This document shows positions 25,365 to 32,224 of a stretch of DNA of 53,130 bases, one piece after another. The notes under the pieces were generated by a model, which did no database searches, was not told the origin of the DNA, and was given only the letters and a program-made list of their open reading frames with translations. Within the stretch, counting starts at the first letter, position 1. Each line of letters opens with the position of its first letter. The position numbers and the translations under genes were made by a program. The stretch lies in assembly GCA_964500225.1 (NCBI GenBank), contig CAZCOA010000018.1, positions 1-53,130 on the forward strand, in the 5' to 3' direction. Source of the stretch: JAAYDY01 sp964500225. GTDB taxonomy: Bacteria; Planctomycetota; Phycisphaerae; FEN-1346; JAACEH01.

Positions 25365-26587
25365 GCCTCTACGGCTACAAGGCTATGGACCCCCACGGCC
25401 AGCGGTTGTCCGGATGGATCGAGGCCGACGGCCAGGCCGCCGCCGCGGCCCAGCTTCGCGCCCAGGGCCTGATGGTTCTCTCCCTGGAGGTCGGCCACAA
25501 CGCCGATGCCGGATCGCGACGCCATGGAGTCGGCTGGTTGCTGCGCCGGTTCTTGCCCATCCGTACCCAGGACAAGATTCTTCTGCTCGAGCAGATCGCT
25601 CTGCTTCTGAAGGCAGGTCTGACGGTCGTCGATGCCCTGGATGCCTGCCGACGCCAGACCCGCAAACCCCGGATGGCAGCGGTCCTGACACGCCTCATCG
25701 AGGCCGTCGAGCGCGGCGAGAAGTTCTCCTCCGCCCTGGCACGCCAGCGAGGCTTTCTCGCTCCTTCCGCCGTCGGCATGGTCCGTGCCGCCGAGGCCAC
25801 CGGACAGTTGACCCTTGTTCTGGACCAGCTTGTCCGAGTGATGGCGGGGCGCCGTCAGCTCCGCGCCGCTCTGCTTACCGGCATGACCTACCCCGCCGTG
25901 CTGGTCCTGCTGACCATAGGCATCGTCGCCTATCTTGTCACACACATCATCCCCAAGTTCGAGTCGTTTCTAAGCAACCGCAACCTGGTGCTCCCCGACT
26001 CGACGCGCATGCTCATCGACGTGTCCACGTGGTTACGCTACCACGGCGCCCACCTGGGTCTGGCTGCTGCCGGCGTCGCTGTGGCCGTTCTCGTTGCCCT
26101 GCGACTGCCCAGGCCGCGACTGGTGTTGCACGCCGCAGTGCTCTACCTGCCGGTTGTCGGCCGGCTCCTGCGTCTGGCGCTGATGCTCTCGGTCGCACGG
26201 ATGCTTTCGGTCCTGCTGGCCAGCGGTCACCCGCTGCTCCAATCGCTCGACCTGCTCAGCGGATCCCTCGGCAATGAACTCTTCCGTCGGCGTCTGGCAC
26301 GCATTGCCCAGTCAATCCTCCAGGAAGGACGCAGCCTCTCTCGATCCCTGGAAAACGAACATTTCGATCCCGTCTTCTGCGAAGCCGTCCGCGTCGGCGA
26401 ACTGACGGGCTCGCTCGATCACGTTCTCGCCGAGCTCGCCACACATTATGAGACTCGCCTGGGCGAGCGCATCCGATGGCTAACGACGCTCTTCGAGCCC
26501 GCGATGCTGCTCGTCGTCGGAGGGCTCGTCGCATTCGTCTATTTCAGTTTCTTCCAAGTCCTTTTCCGCGCGACGGCAGGGCAGTAG
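25361..26587 (+). CDS. gspF: GspF / PilC-like platform protein
   Basis: A 408-residue polytopic inner-membrane protein. It has the N-terminal cytoplasmic segment (YGYKAMDPHGQRLSGWIEAD), two repeats of the GspF domain (about 70-190 and 270-395, each with the EQIALLLKAGL or LSVLLASGHPL type motif) and three membrane helices. It forms the platform on which pseudopilins are stacked. GTG at 25361 overlaps the GspE stop. It is the last gene of the sigma54 operon; a strong hairpin follows at 26614. Confidence 0.9.
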   Translation: MSLYGYKAMDPHGQRLSGWIEADGQAAAAAQLRAQGLMVLSLEVGHNADAGSRRHGVGWLLRRFLPIRTQDKILLLEQIALLLKAGLTVVDALDACRRQTRKPRMAAVLTRLIEAVERGEKFSSALARQRGFLAPSAVGMVRAAEATGQLTLVLDQLVRVMAGRRQLRAALLTGMTYPAVLVLLTIGIVAYLVTHIIPKFESFLSNRNLVLPDSTRMLIDVSTWLRYHGAHLGLAAAGVAVAVLVALRLPRPRLVLHAAVLYLPVVGRLLRLALMLSVARMLSVLLASGHPLLQSLDLLSGSLGNELFRRRLARIAQSILQEGRSLSRSLENEHFDPVFCEAVRVGELTGSLDHVLAELATHYETRLGERIRWLTTLFEPAMLLVVGGLVAFVYFSFFQVLFRATAGQ

Positions 26588-26613
26588 CCCCTGTTGGCAT
26601 TCCTCCAAAATTA

Positions 26614-26658
26614 CCGGAGCGACAGGGCCGCCATGAGGAGGCCGCCTTGTCGCTCCGG
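26614..26658. terminator. Strong hairpin between convergent genes
   Basis: CCGGAGCGACA (26614-26624) pairs with TGTCGCTCCGG (26648-26658), an 11-base perfect stem with a 23-base loop. It lies between the end of the secretin operon (26587) and the end of the minus-strand lipoprotein gene (26694), so it can act for both. No clear T-run follows on either side, so it may need Rho or act as an RNA end stabiliser. Confidence 0.6.
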
Positions 26659-26693
26659 GCAATTCCGGCCGGCATGCTGCCGAAGTGCCGGCA

Positions 26694-28022
26694 TCACGGC
26701 AACGGCGTGATCCTGTAGAGATGCACGCCGTAGGCATCAAACTGGTCGGTCAACCGGCCGTTCACCACTGGAAGGGTCCGGTTCTCGTCGATGACTTCGG
26801 CCTTTGCACGCGCCGGCAGATCCTTGACGGTGAAGGTTGCCTTACAAGGCGAGTCTTCCATGCGGACGGCGAACAGGTACGTCGCGCCGTCGTGCCGCTT
26901 GACCATCGTCGCCACCGGCTGGCCGTCGAGGAACTTCGCGTTGTTGCGGCTGACGTCGGGCGGATCGGCCTGGACGGTGGCCGCCAGCGGCACAGTCGGG
27001 CTGTTCAGCACAGGAGCCAGTCGCGCAATCTGGCGGTTCGTCCTGCCCACGGCTTCGGCCATCACCGTGTCGTCCAGCAGCCCGGTTTCGCTGAAGCGGT
27101 CCTTCTCCATGACATGGGCGAAGTAGATGATGCCCATGGAGCCATGGATCAGCGACATCCAGACTTCCCCACGAACCTGCTCGGGGGTCGGCTTGCGGTC
27201 GAGGCTGGTTATGGCTGTGCACTCCAGCGAGTTCCAGAGAATCTTGCGCCCCTGGGACCAGTTGGCCAGCCGTCGCACACCGTAGGGCACATAGTGCACC
27301 TGACCGAGGACCGCCGTGGCGCTGGTGGCGAACGGATAGATGTCGAAGCCCACAATATCGGCCCCGTCGATGTAACGCGGGTAGTCCTGCGGATGGTCGG
27401 CGCGGCGGCGGCCCTGCCACTCGTCCCAGGCTACGCCCACGCCCAAGCCCAGGTACACCGGCCGCGTCGGATCGTTGGCCACCATCTCCTTGTAGCGCGC
27501 AATGATTTGCTGCGGCGAATAGGGCGGTCCCCACTGGTCCCAGTCCTTGAGCGTCCGCTCGTGCCATGGTTTCTCGTCGGGCCAAGCCTGGCGAATCGCC
27601 TCGACGTTGTTCTTCCAGACCTTCTCCATGGACTGGGCGTTGTCGGGCTCGTCCACCTGCATCCAGCCGATAATCATCGGATCGTCCCGGTACTTCAGGC
27701 CGACCTCATTCTGTTGGCAGATGAGCTTCATCCCGTGACGGCGAAGCTCGGCAAGCTGCTCCTCAGTCGGCCCTTGCCACAGGTCAATGTAGGTGTTGAT
27801 GCCGATCTCCTTATATCGCGACGCGTTCTGCGGCGACTGGAGGTACACGGCGATGGGGAAGAACCCGGGATCGGTGGGCGGCCCGTTCCGCCATGCCGCG
27901 TAGGGCGACACAGCCGGGGGGTACTCGGCCGTGTCCGCCTGCGGCATGCAGCCATAGGTCAGGCCAAGGACTATCGAGGCAACCAGCGTCAAGCGGATCA
28001 CGTGCCGAAATTGAGTGGGCAT
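26694..28022 (-). CDS. Secreted glycoside-hydrolase-like lipoprotein
   Basis: A 442-residue protein with a hydrophobic leader ending at C25 (LGLTYGC), read as a lipoprotein signal with a loose lipobox. The body looks like a TIM-barrel glycosidase: a repeated beta/alpha rhythm, DPMIIGWMQVDEPDN (E125 in the position of an acid/base residue), YLGLGVGVAW, DIVGFDIYPF, and a C-terminal beta domain (PARAKAEVIDENRTLPV) as in many clan GH-A enzymes. I cannot name the family or substrate. The ATG at 28022 follows AGGAG; an upstream in-frame extension has no such site. It is last in a minus-strand series after the cupin gene. Base composition matches its neighbours. Confidence 0.72.
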   Translation of the reverse strand: MPTQFRHVIRLTLVASIVLGLTYGCMPQADTAEYPPAVSPYAAWRNGPPTDPGFFPIAVYLQSPQNASRYKEIGINTYIDLWQGPTEEQLAELRRHGMKLICQQNEVGLKYRDDPMIIGWMQVDEPDNAQSMEKVWKNNVEAIRQAWPDEKPWHERTLKDWDQWGPPYSPQQIIARYKEMVANDPTRPVYLGLGVGVAWDEWQGRRRADHPQDYPRYIDGADIVGFDIYPFATSATAVLGQVHYVPYGVRRLANWSQGRKILWNSLECTAITSLDRKPTPEQVRGEVWMSLIHGSMGIIYFAHVMEKDRFSETGLLDDTVMAEAVGRTNRQIARLAPVLNSPTVPLAATVQADPPDVSRNNAKFLDGQPVATMVKRHDGATYLFAVRMEDSPCKATFTVKDLPARAKAEVIDENRTLPVVNGRLTDQFDAYGVHLYRITPLP

Positions 28023-28187
28023 TTTGTATCTCCTGAAGGGGGCAACTGTCCGCAGTCCGGGCGACCGGAGCCGGACCTGTATGATTTCTAACCCGCCCAA
28101 ACCAAAACGATACCTGTTATTCGTGGCATCTTCCGCTCGGCGTACTGTATATTTGCCCCGAATCGCCCGCGCCGGACGCAACAGGAC

Positions 28188-28526
28188 TCAGGCCTCCGCC
28201 AGCGGGCGATCTTTGCCGCAACAGCAGGGCGGGTCGCCCGGTTCCACGCTCCGGATTACCAGGTACTTTAGTTTCGGGCTGAGGTACTCGACTTCAGCGT
28301 GCATCACGGTCGGCGGGAAGAAAACCAGGTCTCCCGGCCCGCATTCATGTGTGCAGCCGGCAAAAACGTAGCGCACGCGGCCCTCGATTACATAGACGGC
28401 TTCCTCGGCGGCGTGCGCGTGCTGGTAATGCACCCGGGCTGGCAATGTGTCGAGTTCCGTCAGGTGGATGTGGATCCGTCGAGCGCCCTCCTGATATCCT
28501 AGCAGCGATCGGTAACGGTCGGTCAC
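28188..28526 (-). CDS. Small cupin protein
   Basis: A 112-residue single-domain cupin. The metal-site motif is H36-x-H38-x3-E42 followed by VIEG, and the second motif is GPGDLVFFPPTVMH with H76. All four ligands are present. The unusual tail CCCGKDR has three adjacent Cys. The GTG start at 28526 is preceded by AAGGAGG; a longer reading from 28580 would bury this site. The substrate is unknown; small stand-alone cupins are often sugar isomerases, dioxygenases or sensors. It lies 73 bases after kdsA and could share its transcript. Confidence 0.78.
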   Translation of the reverse strand: MTDRYRSLLGYQEGARRIHIHLTELDTLPARVHYQHAHAAEEAVYVIEGRVRYVFAGCTHECGPGDLVFFPPTVMHAEVEYLSPKLKYLVIRSVEPGDPPCCCGKDRPLAEA

Positions 28527-28599
28527 GAGCGAGCCTCCTTCCGGTTCCGCGGACGTGATGACAGACGGTAGCCTCCTCAACCGTTCGCTGACACGTGTG

Positions 28600-29424
28600 T
28601 CACAGGGCGGCCCGGATGGCCAGCAGTTGCTTCATCAAGGGCTCCACTTCGGACAGGGCAAGCATGTTGGGCCCATCGCTGAGGGCCTTATCGGGATCGG
28701 GGTGGACCTCCAAAAAGAGGCCGTCGCAACCGGCCGCCACGGCTGCGCGGGCGAGGGTCGGAACCATGGCCCTGTTGCCACCGCTGGCGTTGCCCAGTCC
28801 GCCGGGCTGCTGGACGCTGTGGGTGGCGTCGAAGACGACGGGGTAACCGTATTGACGCATCGTGGGAATGGCGGTCATGTCGCTGACGAGGCGATTATAG
28901 CCGAACGTCGTGCCGCGCTCGGTCAGCATGAGCCGCGCCCGGCCGCACGGCGACGCTCCCTCGATCTTCTCCACCACATTCTTCATGTCCCACGGGGCCA
29001 GGAACTGGCCTTTCTTGACGTTCACGGGTTTGCCCGTCGCGGCGGCGGCCAGCAACAGATCCGTCTGCCGGCACAGGAAGGCGGGGATCTGGAGACAGTC
29101 GAGCACCTCGGCGGCCGGGGCGGCCTGAGCCGATTCGTGGATGTCCGACAGAATCGGGCACCCGTAGGCGTCGCGGATCGCAGCCAGATGGGCCAGCCCT
29201 TCCTCCATGGCGACGCCTCGGTAGCTGCCGGCGCTGGAGCGGTTGGCCTTGTCGAACGAGGCTTTGAACACGTAGGGCACGCCCAGCCGCTCGGCCATGG
29301 GCACCAGAACGTCGGCCACGCGACGCAGAATGTCCTGCGACTCGATAACGCATGGACCGGCGATCAGGAACAGCGGCCCATTGCCTAGGCTGAGCGGGCC
29401 AACCCTTACGGACGACACATTCAT
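28600..29424 (-). CDS. kdsA: KDO-8-phosphate synthase KdsA
   Basis: KdsA joins phosphoenolpyruvate and arabinose-5-phosphate to make KDO-8-phosphate, the first step toward the inner-core sugar of lipopolysaccharide. The 274-residue product has IAGPCVIES, FKASFDKANRSS, LSDIHE, KKGQFLAPWDM, ERGTTFGYN and DATHSVQQPG, all expected for the family. The ATG at 29424 follows AAGGAG; 40 upstream in-frame residues are unlikely to be translated. Its presence argues for an outer membrane with KDO-containing lipid. It follows the lipid-kinase homologue by 37 bases. Confidence 0.95.
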   Translation of the reverse strand: MNVSSVRVGPLSLGNGPLFLIAGPCVIESQDILRRVADVLVPMAERLGVPYVFKASFDKANRSSAGSYRGVAMEEGLAHLAAIRDAYGCPILSDIHESAQAAPAAEVLDCLQIPAFLCRQTDLLLAAAATGKPVNVKKGQFLAPWDMKNVVEKIEGASPCGRARLMLTERGTTFGYNRLVSDMTAIPTMRQYGYPVVFDATHSVQQPGGLGNASGGNRAMVPTLARAAVAAGCDGLFLEVHPDPDKALSDGPNMLALSEVEPLMKQLLAIRAAL

Positions 29425-29461
29425 GGTCTGCGACTCCTTGGCTGGGGGTTCATAGTGCGTT

Positions 29462-30346
29462 CTACAGGGCGACACGGGCAAACAACCGAATGCCGCCCGG
29501 CCGAATCGTATACTCCACAGGCGCCGTTGCGATGGCGTCGCCATCCACTTGGTACGGCACGTCGCTTTCGAGCGGTCGCACGACTATCCGTTTCCCCTGG
29601 CGATACACAACATCTCTGCATCGCGTGTGGCGCCCGGCCTTAGTCAGAAGAAAGTATCGCAGCAGATGCCACCGACCCGGCTTGGTGAACACACATATAT
29701 CCAGCAGGCCGTCAGTCGGCATCGCATCGGCGCAGATGTGCAGCTTGTCGGCATAGAGCTGCATGTTGCCCACGATGGCTAGTGCGGCGTTCTCGGCCAC
29801 GGTGCGGCCGTCCACTTCGACGGTCAGACGCGGCCAATGATAGCCCCACCACAACCGTACCGAAGGCAAGTAGTAGTCGCGGCGGCGGATGGGGCCGCGG
29901 CGGTGCCGGTGGACCTCTTGCGTAACGGCGGCGTCGAAGCCCACGCCGCTCATGATCAGGAACGGGTGGCCATTGGCCAGTGCCACGTCCACGGCGACGG
30001 GCTTGCCGCTCTCCAGTGTGTGGCAGATGGCGACCGGATCCGGCGGCACGCCGATGGCTTTGCACAGCACGTTCTCCGTGCCCGCCGGTACGGGAAGCAT
30101 CGGCACGGAACGTCCCAGTAGGCCGCTGACCATGGTATTGTGCGTGCCGTCGCCGCCGACGCTCAGCAGGGCGTCGTGCGATTCGTCCAGCGACTGGACT
30201 TGCTCGATGGCTTCCTCGCGGCTGCGCGGGGCGAATGCAACGACCTCGTGGCCACGGGCGCGAAGCTCCGCCGTGATCAGCCCCACCAGTCTGGTTGCCT
30301 GACCAGAGCCGGAGATTGGATTATGGAACGTCGCATACCTCGCCAC
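29462..30346 (-). CDS. Diacylglycerol/lipid kinase family protein
   Basis: A 294-residue member of the DAGK catalytic family (like YegS/DgkB). It has HNPISGSG at the start, the nucleotide loop SVGGDGTHNTMVSGLL, PAGTENVLCKAIG, and the C-terminal beta-sandwich ending VDGDAIATAPVEYTI. It would phosphorylate a lipid such as diacylglycerol, or a sphingoid base. The start is uncertain: GTG at 30346 gives the natural N-terminus just before the first strand, but its ribosome site is weak. An extended -10 promoter at 30401 places the transcript start near 30394, which supports a start inside 30394 and rules out longer readings. It leads the kdsA-cupin series. Confidence 0.85.
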   Translation of the reverse strand: MARYATFHNPISGSGQATRLVGLITAELRARGHEVVAFAPRSREEAIEQVQSLDESHDALLSVGGDGTHNTMVSGLLGRSVPMLPVPAGTENVLCKAIGVPPDPVAICHTLESGKPVAVDVALANGHPFLIMSGVGFDAAVTQEVHRHRRGPIRRRDYYLPSVRLWWGYHWPRLTVEVDGRTVAENAALAIVGNMQLYADKLHICADAMPTDGLLDICVFTKPGRWHLLRYFLLTKAGRHTRCRDVVYRQGKRIVVRPLESDVPYQVDGDAIATAPVEYTIRPGGIRLFARVAL

Positions 30347-30352
30347 GTGTGT

Positions 30353-30423
30353 CTGCCGCGGCAGCCCTCGTCCTGAGTCCCGGACAATTCGAATAAGCGG
30401 ATTATAGCACTGCCTCGCGGCAG
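30353..30423. repeat. Two CTGCC/GGCAG inverted repeats around the lipid-kinase promoter
   Basis: CTGCCGCGGCAG (30353-30364) is a perfect 12-base palindrome in the leader. CTGCC-TCGC-GGCAG (30410-30423) overlaps the promoter just upstream of the -10 box. The same half-site on both sides of the transcription start is what a dimeric repressor would need; a chance pairing in GC-rich DNA is also possible. Confidence 0.4.
30401..30409 (-). promoter_or_regulatory. Extended -10 promoter of the lipid kinase-kdsA genes
   Basis: Read on the minus strand, TGC-TATAAT is a perfect -10 box with the TG extension. No good -35 box is present, which extended -10 promoters do not need. Transcription would start near 30394, about 48 bases before the chosen GTG. 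Confidence 0.6.
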
Positions 30424-30462
30424 ACGATAGCGCCAAGCGGGCCACGCAACGACCCGCGCCGA

Positions 30463-30807
30463 TCAGCGGTGCCGCTCAGGCGAACCGACGTCGGCCCCGG
30501 GCGGCTCCGGAACCAGGTCCAACCCAGGCTCGGTCGGAGCACGACGGAAACGGTAGTACAGAACGATTTCGATCGAAACCATCACCGCGTTGGTGGCATA
30601 GAGCAGCGTGACCCAGTCAGGCATGCCGCCGCCGGCACGCAGAAACTTCATCACGATCCCGGCCAGGTAGCCGACGACCACCAAGTAAAGGAATCCCACG
30701 CTCTTGCCGTGAACCATGCGAACGCGGAGCGTCTTGCGGATCGCGACGGGCCAACTGAACCCGAAACAGAAAAGCATCACGGCCTCAAAGATGTGAGCGA
30801 CTTCCAT
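30463..30807 (-). CDS. Small membrane protein (PQ-loop/SWEET-like)
   Basis: A 114-residue protein with three predicted membrane helices (FEAVMLFCFGFSWPVAI, GFLYLVVVGYLAGIVMKFL, LLYATNAVMVSIEIVLYYRF). The FGFSWP and GKSVGFL motifs recall a family of small uncharacterised membrane proteins of anaerobic bacteria with SWEET- or PQ-loop-like triple-helix topology; transport activity is a guess. I chose ATG 30807 because GGAGG lies before it; ATG 30894 would add 29 residues but has only a poor site. It lies 116 bases upstream of the lipid-kinase start, with that gene's promoter between them, so it is probably transcribed separately. Confidence 0.7.
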   Translation of the reverse strand: MEVAHIFEAVMLFCFGFSWPVAIRKTLRVRMVHGKSVGFLYLVVVGYLAGIVMKFLRAGGGMPDWVTLLYATNAVMVSIEIVLYYRFRRAPTEPGLDLVPEPPGADVGSPERHR

Positions 30808-30970
30808 GAGCCAACTTGCCTCCGAGAAGAAACCAACAAACCGGCTATGATAGTCATGCGGCTGAGCGGCCACAAGAGCGAGGGATAGCTCCATAATGAC
30901 CGCGGAAAGACAAACGATTGACGCGACCCTTTACCGCATCCCAGGGGTTTCACAAGGTGTCCATGGCTCT

Positions 30971-30987
30971 TATAGGATCGTCCTATA
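30971..30987. repeat. 17-base palindrome TATAGGATCGTCCTATA
   Basis: A perfect palindrome with 7-base arms and a 3-base centre, AT-richer than its surroundings. It sits about 165 bases upstream of the small membrane protein and 72 bases upstream of the small RNA promoter at 31059. It has the form of a dimer binding site. No known regulator motif is recognised. Confidence 0.5.
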
Positions 30988-31058
30988 GCCTGTGGCTTAA
31001 AGAATAGCCCCATTGTTAATCTGAAGTAGGTGCTTCGCACTCCGGTTTTATAAGGGGA

Positions 31059-31086
31059 TTGACCGTGTACGGCGGGCGCATATCAT
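31059..31086 (+). promoter_or_regulatory. Promoter of the candidate small RNA
   Basis: TTGACC (31059-31064), 16 bases, then TATCAT (31081-31086). This is a good sigma70-type pair pointing into a region with no open frame but three consecutive hairpins. Expected start near 31093. Confidence 0.6.
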
Positions 31087-31092
31087 TCAAGT

Positions 31093-31203
31093 GAGAAGAA
31101 AAATCAGCCGACACTGGCAACTCAGAAGTGTCGGAGAAATGTTGGGCGCCGATGGTCGGCGCCAAACGCCCGGCAGGTCATAGCGCGAGCCTGCCGGGAT
31201 TTT
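31093..31203 (+). ncRNA. Candidate small RNA, about 110 bases, three hairpins
   Basis: Between a sigma70-type promoter and a terminator-like stem, three stems follow one another. Stem 1 is CCGACACT (31108-31115) with AGTGTCGG (31127-31134). Stem 2 is GTTGGGCGCC (31141-31150) with GGCGCCAAAC (31158-31167), one mismatch, 7-base loop. Stem 3 is CCCGGCAGG (31169-31177) with CCTGCCGGG (31190-31198), then ATTTTA. The frames across it lack ribosome sites. It does not match any RNA class I know (6S, RNase P, tmRNA, common riboswitches). It could act in trans, or be a leader whose transcript ends before the EIIA-regulator gene. Confidence 0.5.
31169..31203 (+). terminator. Terminator-like stem of the candidate small RNA
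   Basis: A 9-base perfect GC-rich stem (31169-31177 with 31190-31198), a 12-base loop, then ATTTT. The T-run is short, so termination may be partial. Confidence 0.55.
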
Positions 31204-31443
31204 ATGCGCCGCGTCACGGGCTAGGCCATGCGGGCTTCCGACTCCTTCTGGTTTTCGCCCTTCAGCCACTCATTCATTATGCGTGTTTTCATCCGCGGGC
31301 CGGCGTCTTCCTTCTTCCAGACGTGCTTCTCACCACCGTTTTTCCGCTTGTCCCGTTTCTATGAACGACATAGACAGGCCTCCACCCTGTGAATCCAAAC
31401 ACCCCCCAGGCGCCCCCCCACAACGGTTTCGGCATGCGACATC
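31204..31443. other. Noncoding stretch before the EIIA-regulator promoter
   Basis: No frame here has a start with a ribosome site or a recognisable product. Pyrimidine-rich tracts and a C-run near 31405-31430 are the only visible structure. It separates the candidate small RNA from the promoter at 31444. Confidence 0.5.
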
Positions 31444-31471
31444 TTGACAACTTGGGCTTTTGGTGTAGACT
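31444..31471 (+). promoter_or_regulatory. Promoter of the EIIA-regulator and Ehr-like operon
   Basis: TTGACA (31444-31449), a perfect -35 box, 16 bases, then TAGACT (31466-31471). Expected start near 31478, about 42 bases before the ATG at 31520. The next seven genes follow without a gap above 45 bases, so this promoter probably serves all of them. Confidence 0.65.
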
Positions 31472-31519
31472 GTCCCGTGATGTCCACATGATGGGGCAGA
31501 AGGGAATCGGACGAGAACA

Positions 31520-32221
31520 ATGAGATTGACTGTTCATGACGCTGCTGGGATGCTAAGCGTCTCTGAAAAAACGATTTATCGTTGGATCAGCCAGGGCCGG
31601 TTGCCCGCCTACAAGGTGGGGGAGCAGTATCGCTTCAACCGTAGCGAGTTGCTTGAATGGGCAACCGCGCAGCGACTGAACGTCTCCCCCGACATGTTCG
31701 CCGAACCCATCAGTGCAGAGGCTCCGCAACCTACGTTGACTGAGGCGTTGAGAGCTGGCGGCATCTTCTACCGAGTGGAAGGCAAAGACAAGCCCTCCGT
31801 TTTGCGGTCGGTGGTGGGGCTCATGCCGCTGCCCGAAGACATGGACCGTGAGTTTCTGCTCAGTGTCATGCTGGCCCGTGAATCGCTTGGCTCCACCGGC
31901 ATCGGCGACGGCATCGCCATTCCCCACGTCCGCAACCCGATCGTGCTGAATGTGGCCCGGCCCATGGTTACGCTGGTGTTTCTCGAACAGCCCATCGACT
32001 TCGCTGCTCTGGACGGCCGCCCGGTCGGCATCCTCTTCAACGTGATCAGTCCCACCGTGAGGACCCATCTGCATCTTTTGTCGCGGCTGGCGTTTGTCCT
32101 GCGAGAGTCCAAGGTCCGCGATGTCTTGCAGCAACAGGCTTCGCGGGAAGAGATCTTCCGCTGCATCGAGCAAGTTGAGGGCAACCTTGCATCGGTGGGC
32201 GTCGGACACCAGGGCAACTGA
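31520..32221 (+). CDS. DNA-binding/PTS-EIIA (Ntr type) fusion regulator
   Basis: A 233-residue fusion. Residues 1-52 are an excisionase/MerR-type helix-turn-helix (LTVHDAAGMLSVSEKTIYRWISQGRLPAYKVGEQYRFNRSEL in outline). Residues 72-225 are an EIIA domain of the PtsN kind, with the phosphorylated His at H136 in GIGDGIAIPH. EIIA-Ntr takes phosphate from PEP through EI-Ntr and NPr and reports carbon, nitrogen or potassium state; here it would set DNA binding. Its stop is 3 bases before the first gene of the membrane complex, so it is part of that operon. Such fusions are seen in other bacteria, but the link to an Ehr-like complex is notable. Confidence 0.87.
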   Translation: MRLTVHDAAGMLSVSEKTIYRWISQGRLPAYKVGEQYRFNRSELLEWATAQRLNVSPDMFAEPISAEAPQPTLTEALRAGGIFYRVEGKDKPSVLRSVVGLMPLPEDMDREFLLSVMLARESLGSTGIGDGIAIPHVRNPIVLNVARPMVTLVFLEQPIDFAALDGRPVGILFNVISPTVRTHLHLLSRLAFVLRESKVRDVLQQQASREEIFRCIEQVEGNLASVGVGHQGN

Positions 32222-32224
32222 CCG

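Noticed and set aside
26685..28091. 468-residue plus-strand frame opposite the glycosidase-like lipoprotein
   Set aside because: The minus strand has a signal peptide, an AGGAG site and a sensible protein. The plus frame is rich in His, Arg and Val without any motif.
31128..31364. 78-residue plus-strand frame over the small RNA candidate
   Set aside because: It has no ribosome site, spans the hairpins and the terminator-like stem, and gives a composition unlike a protein.
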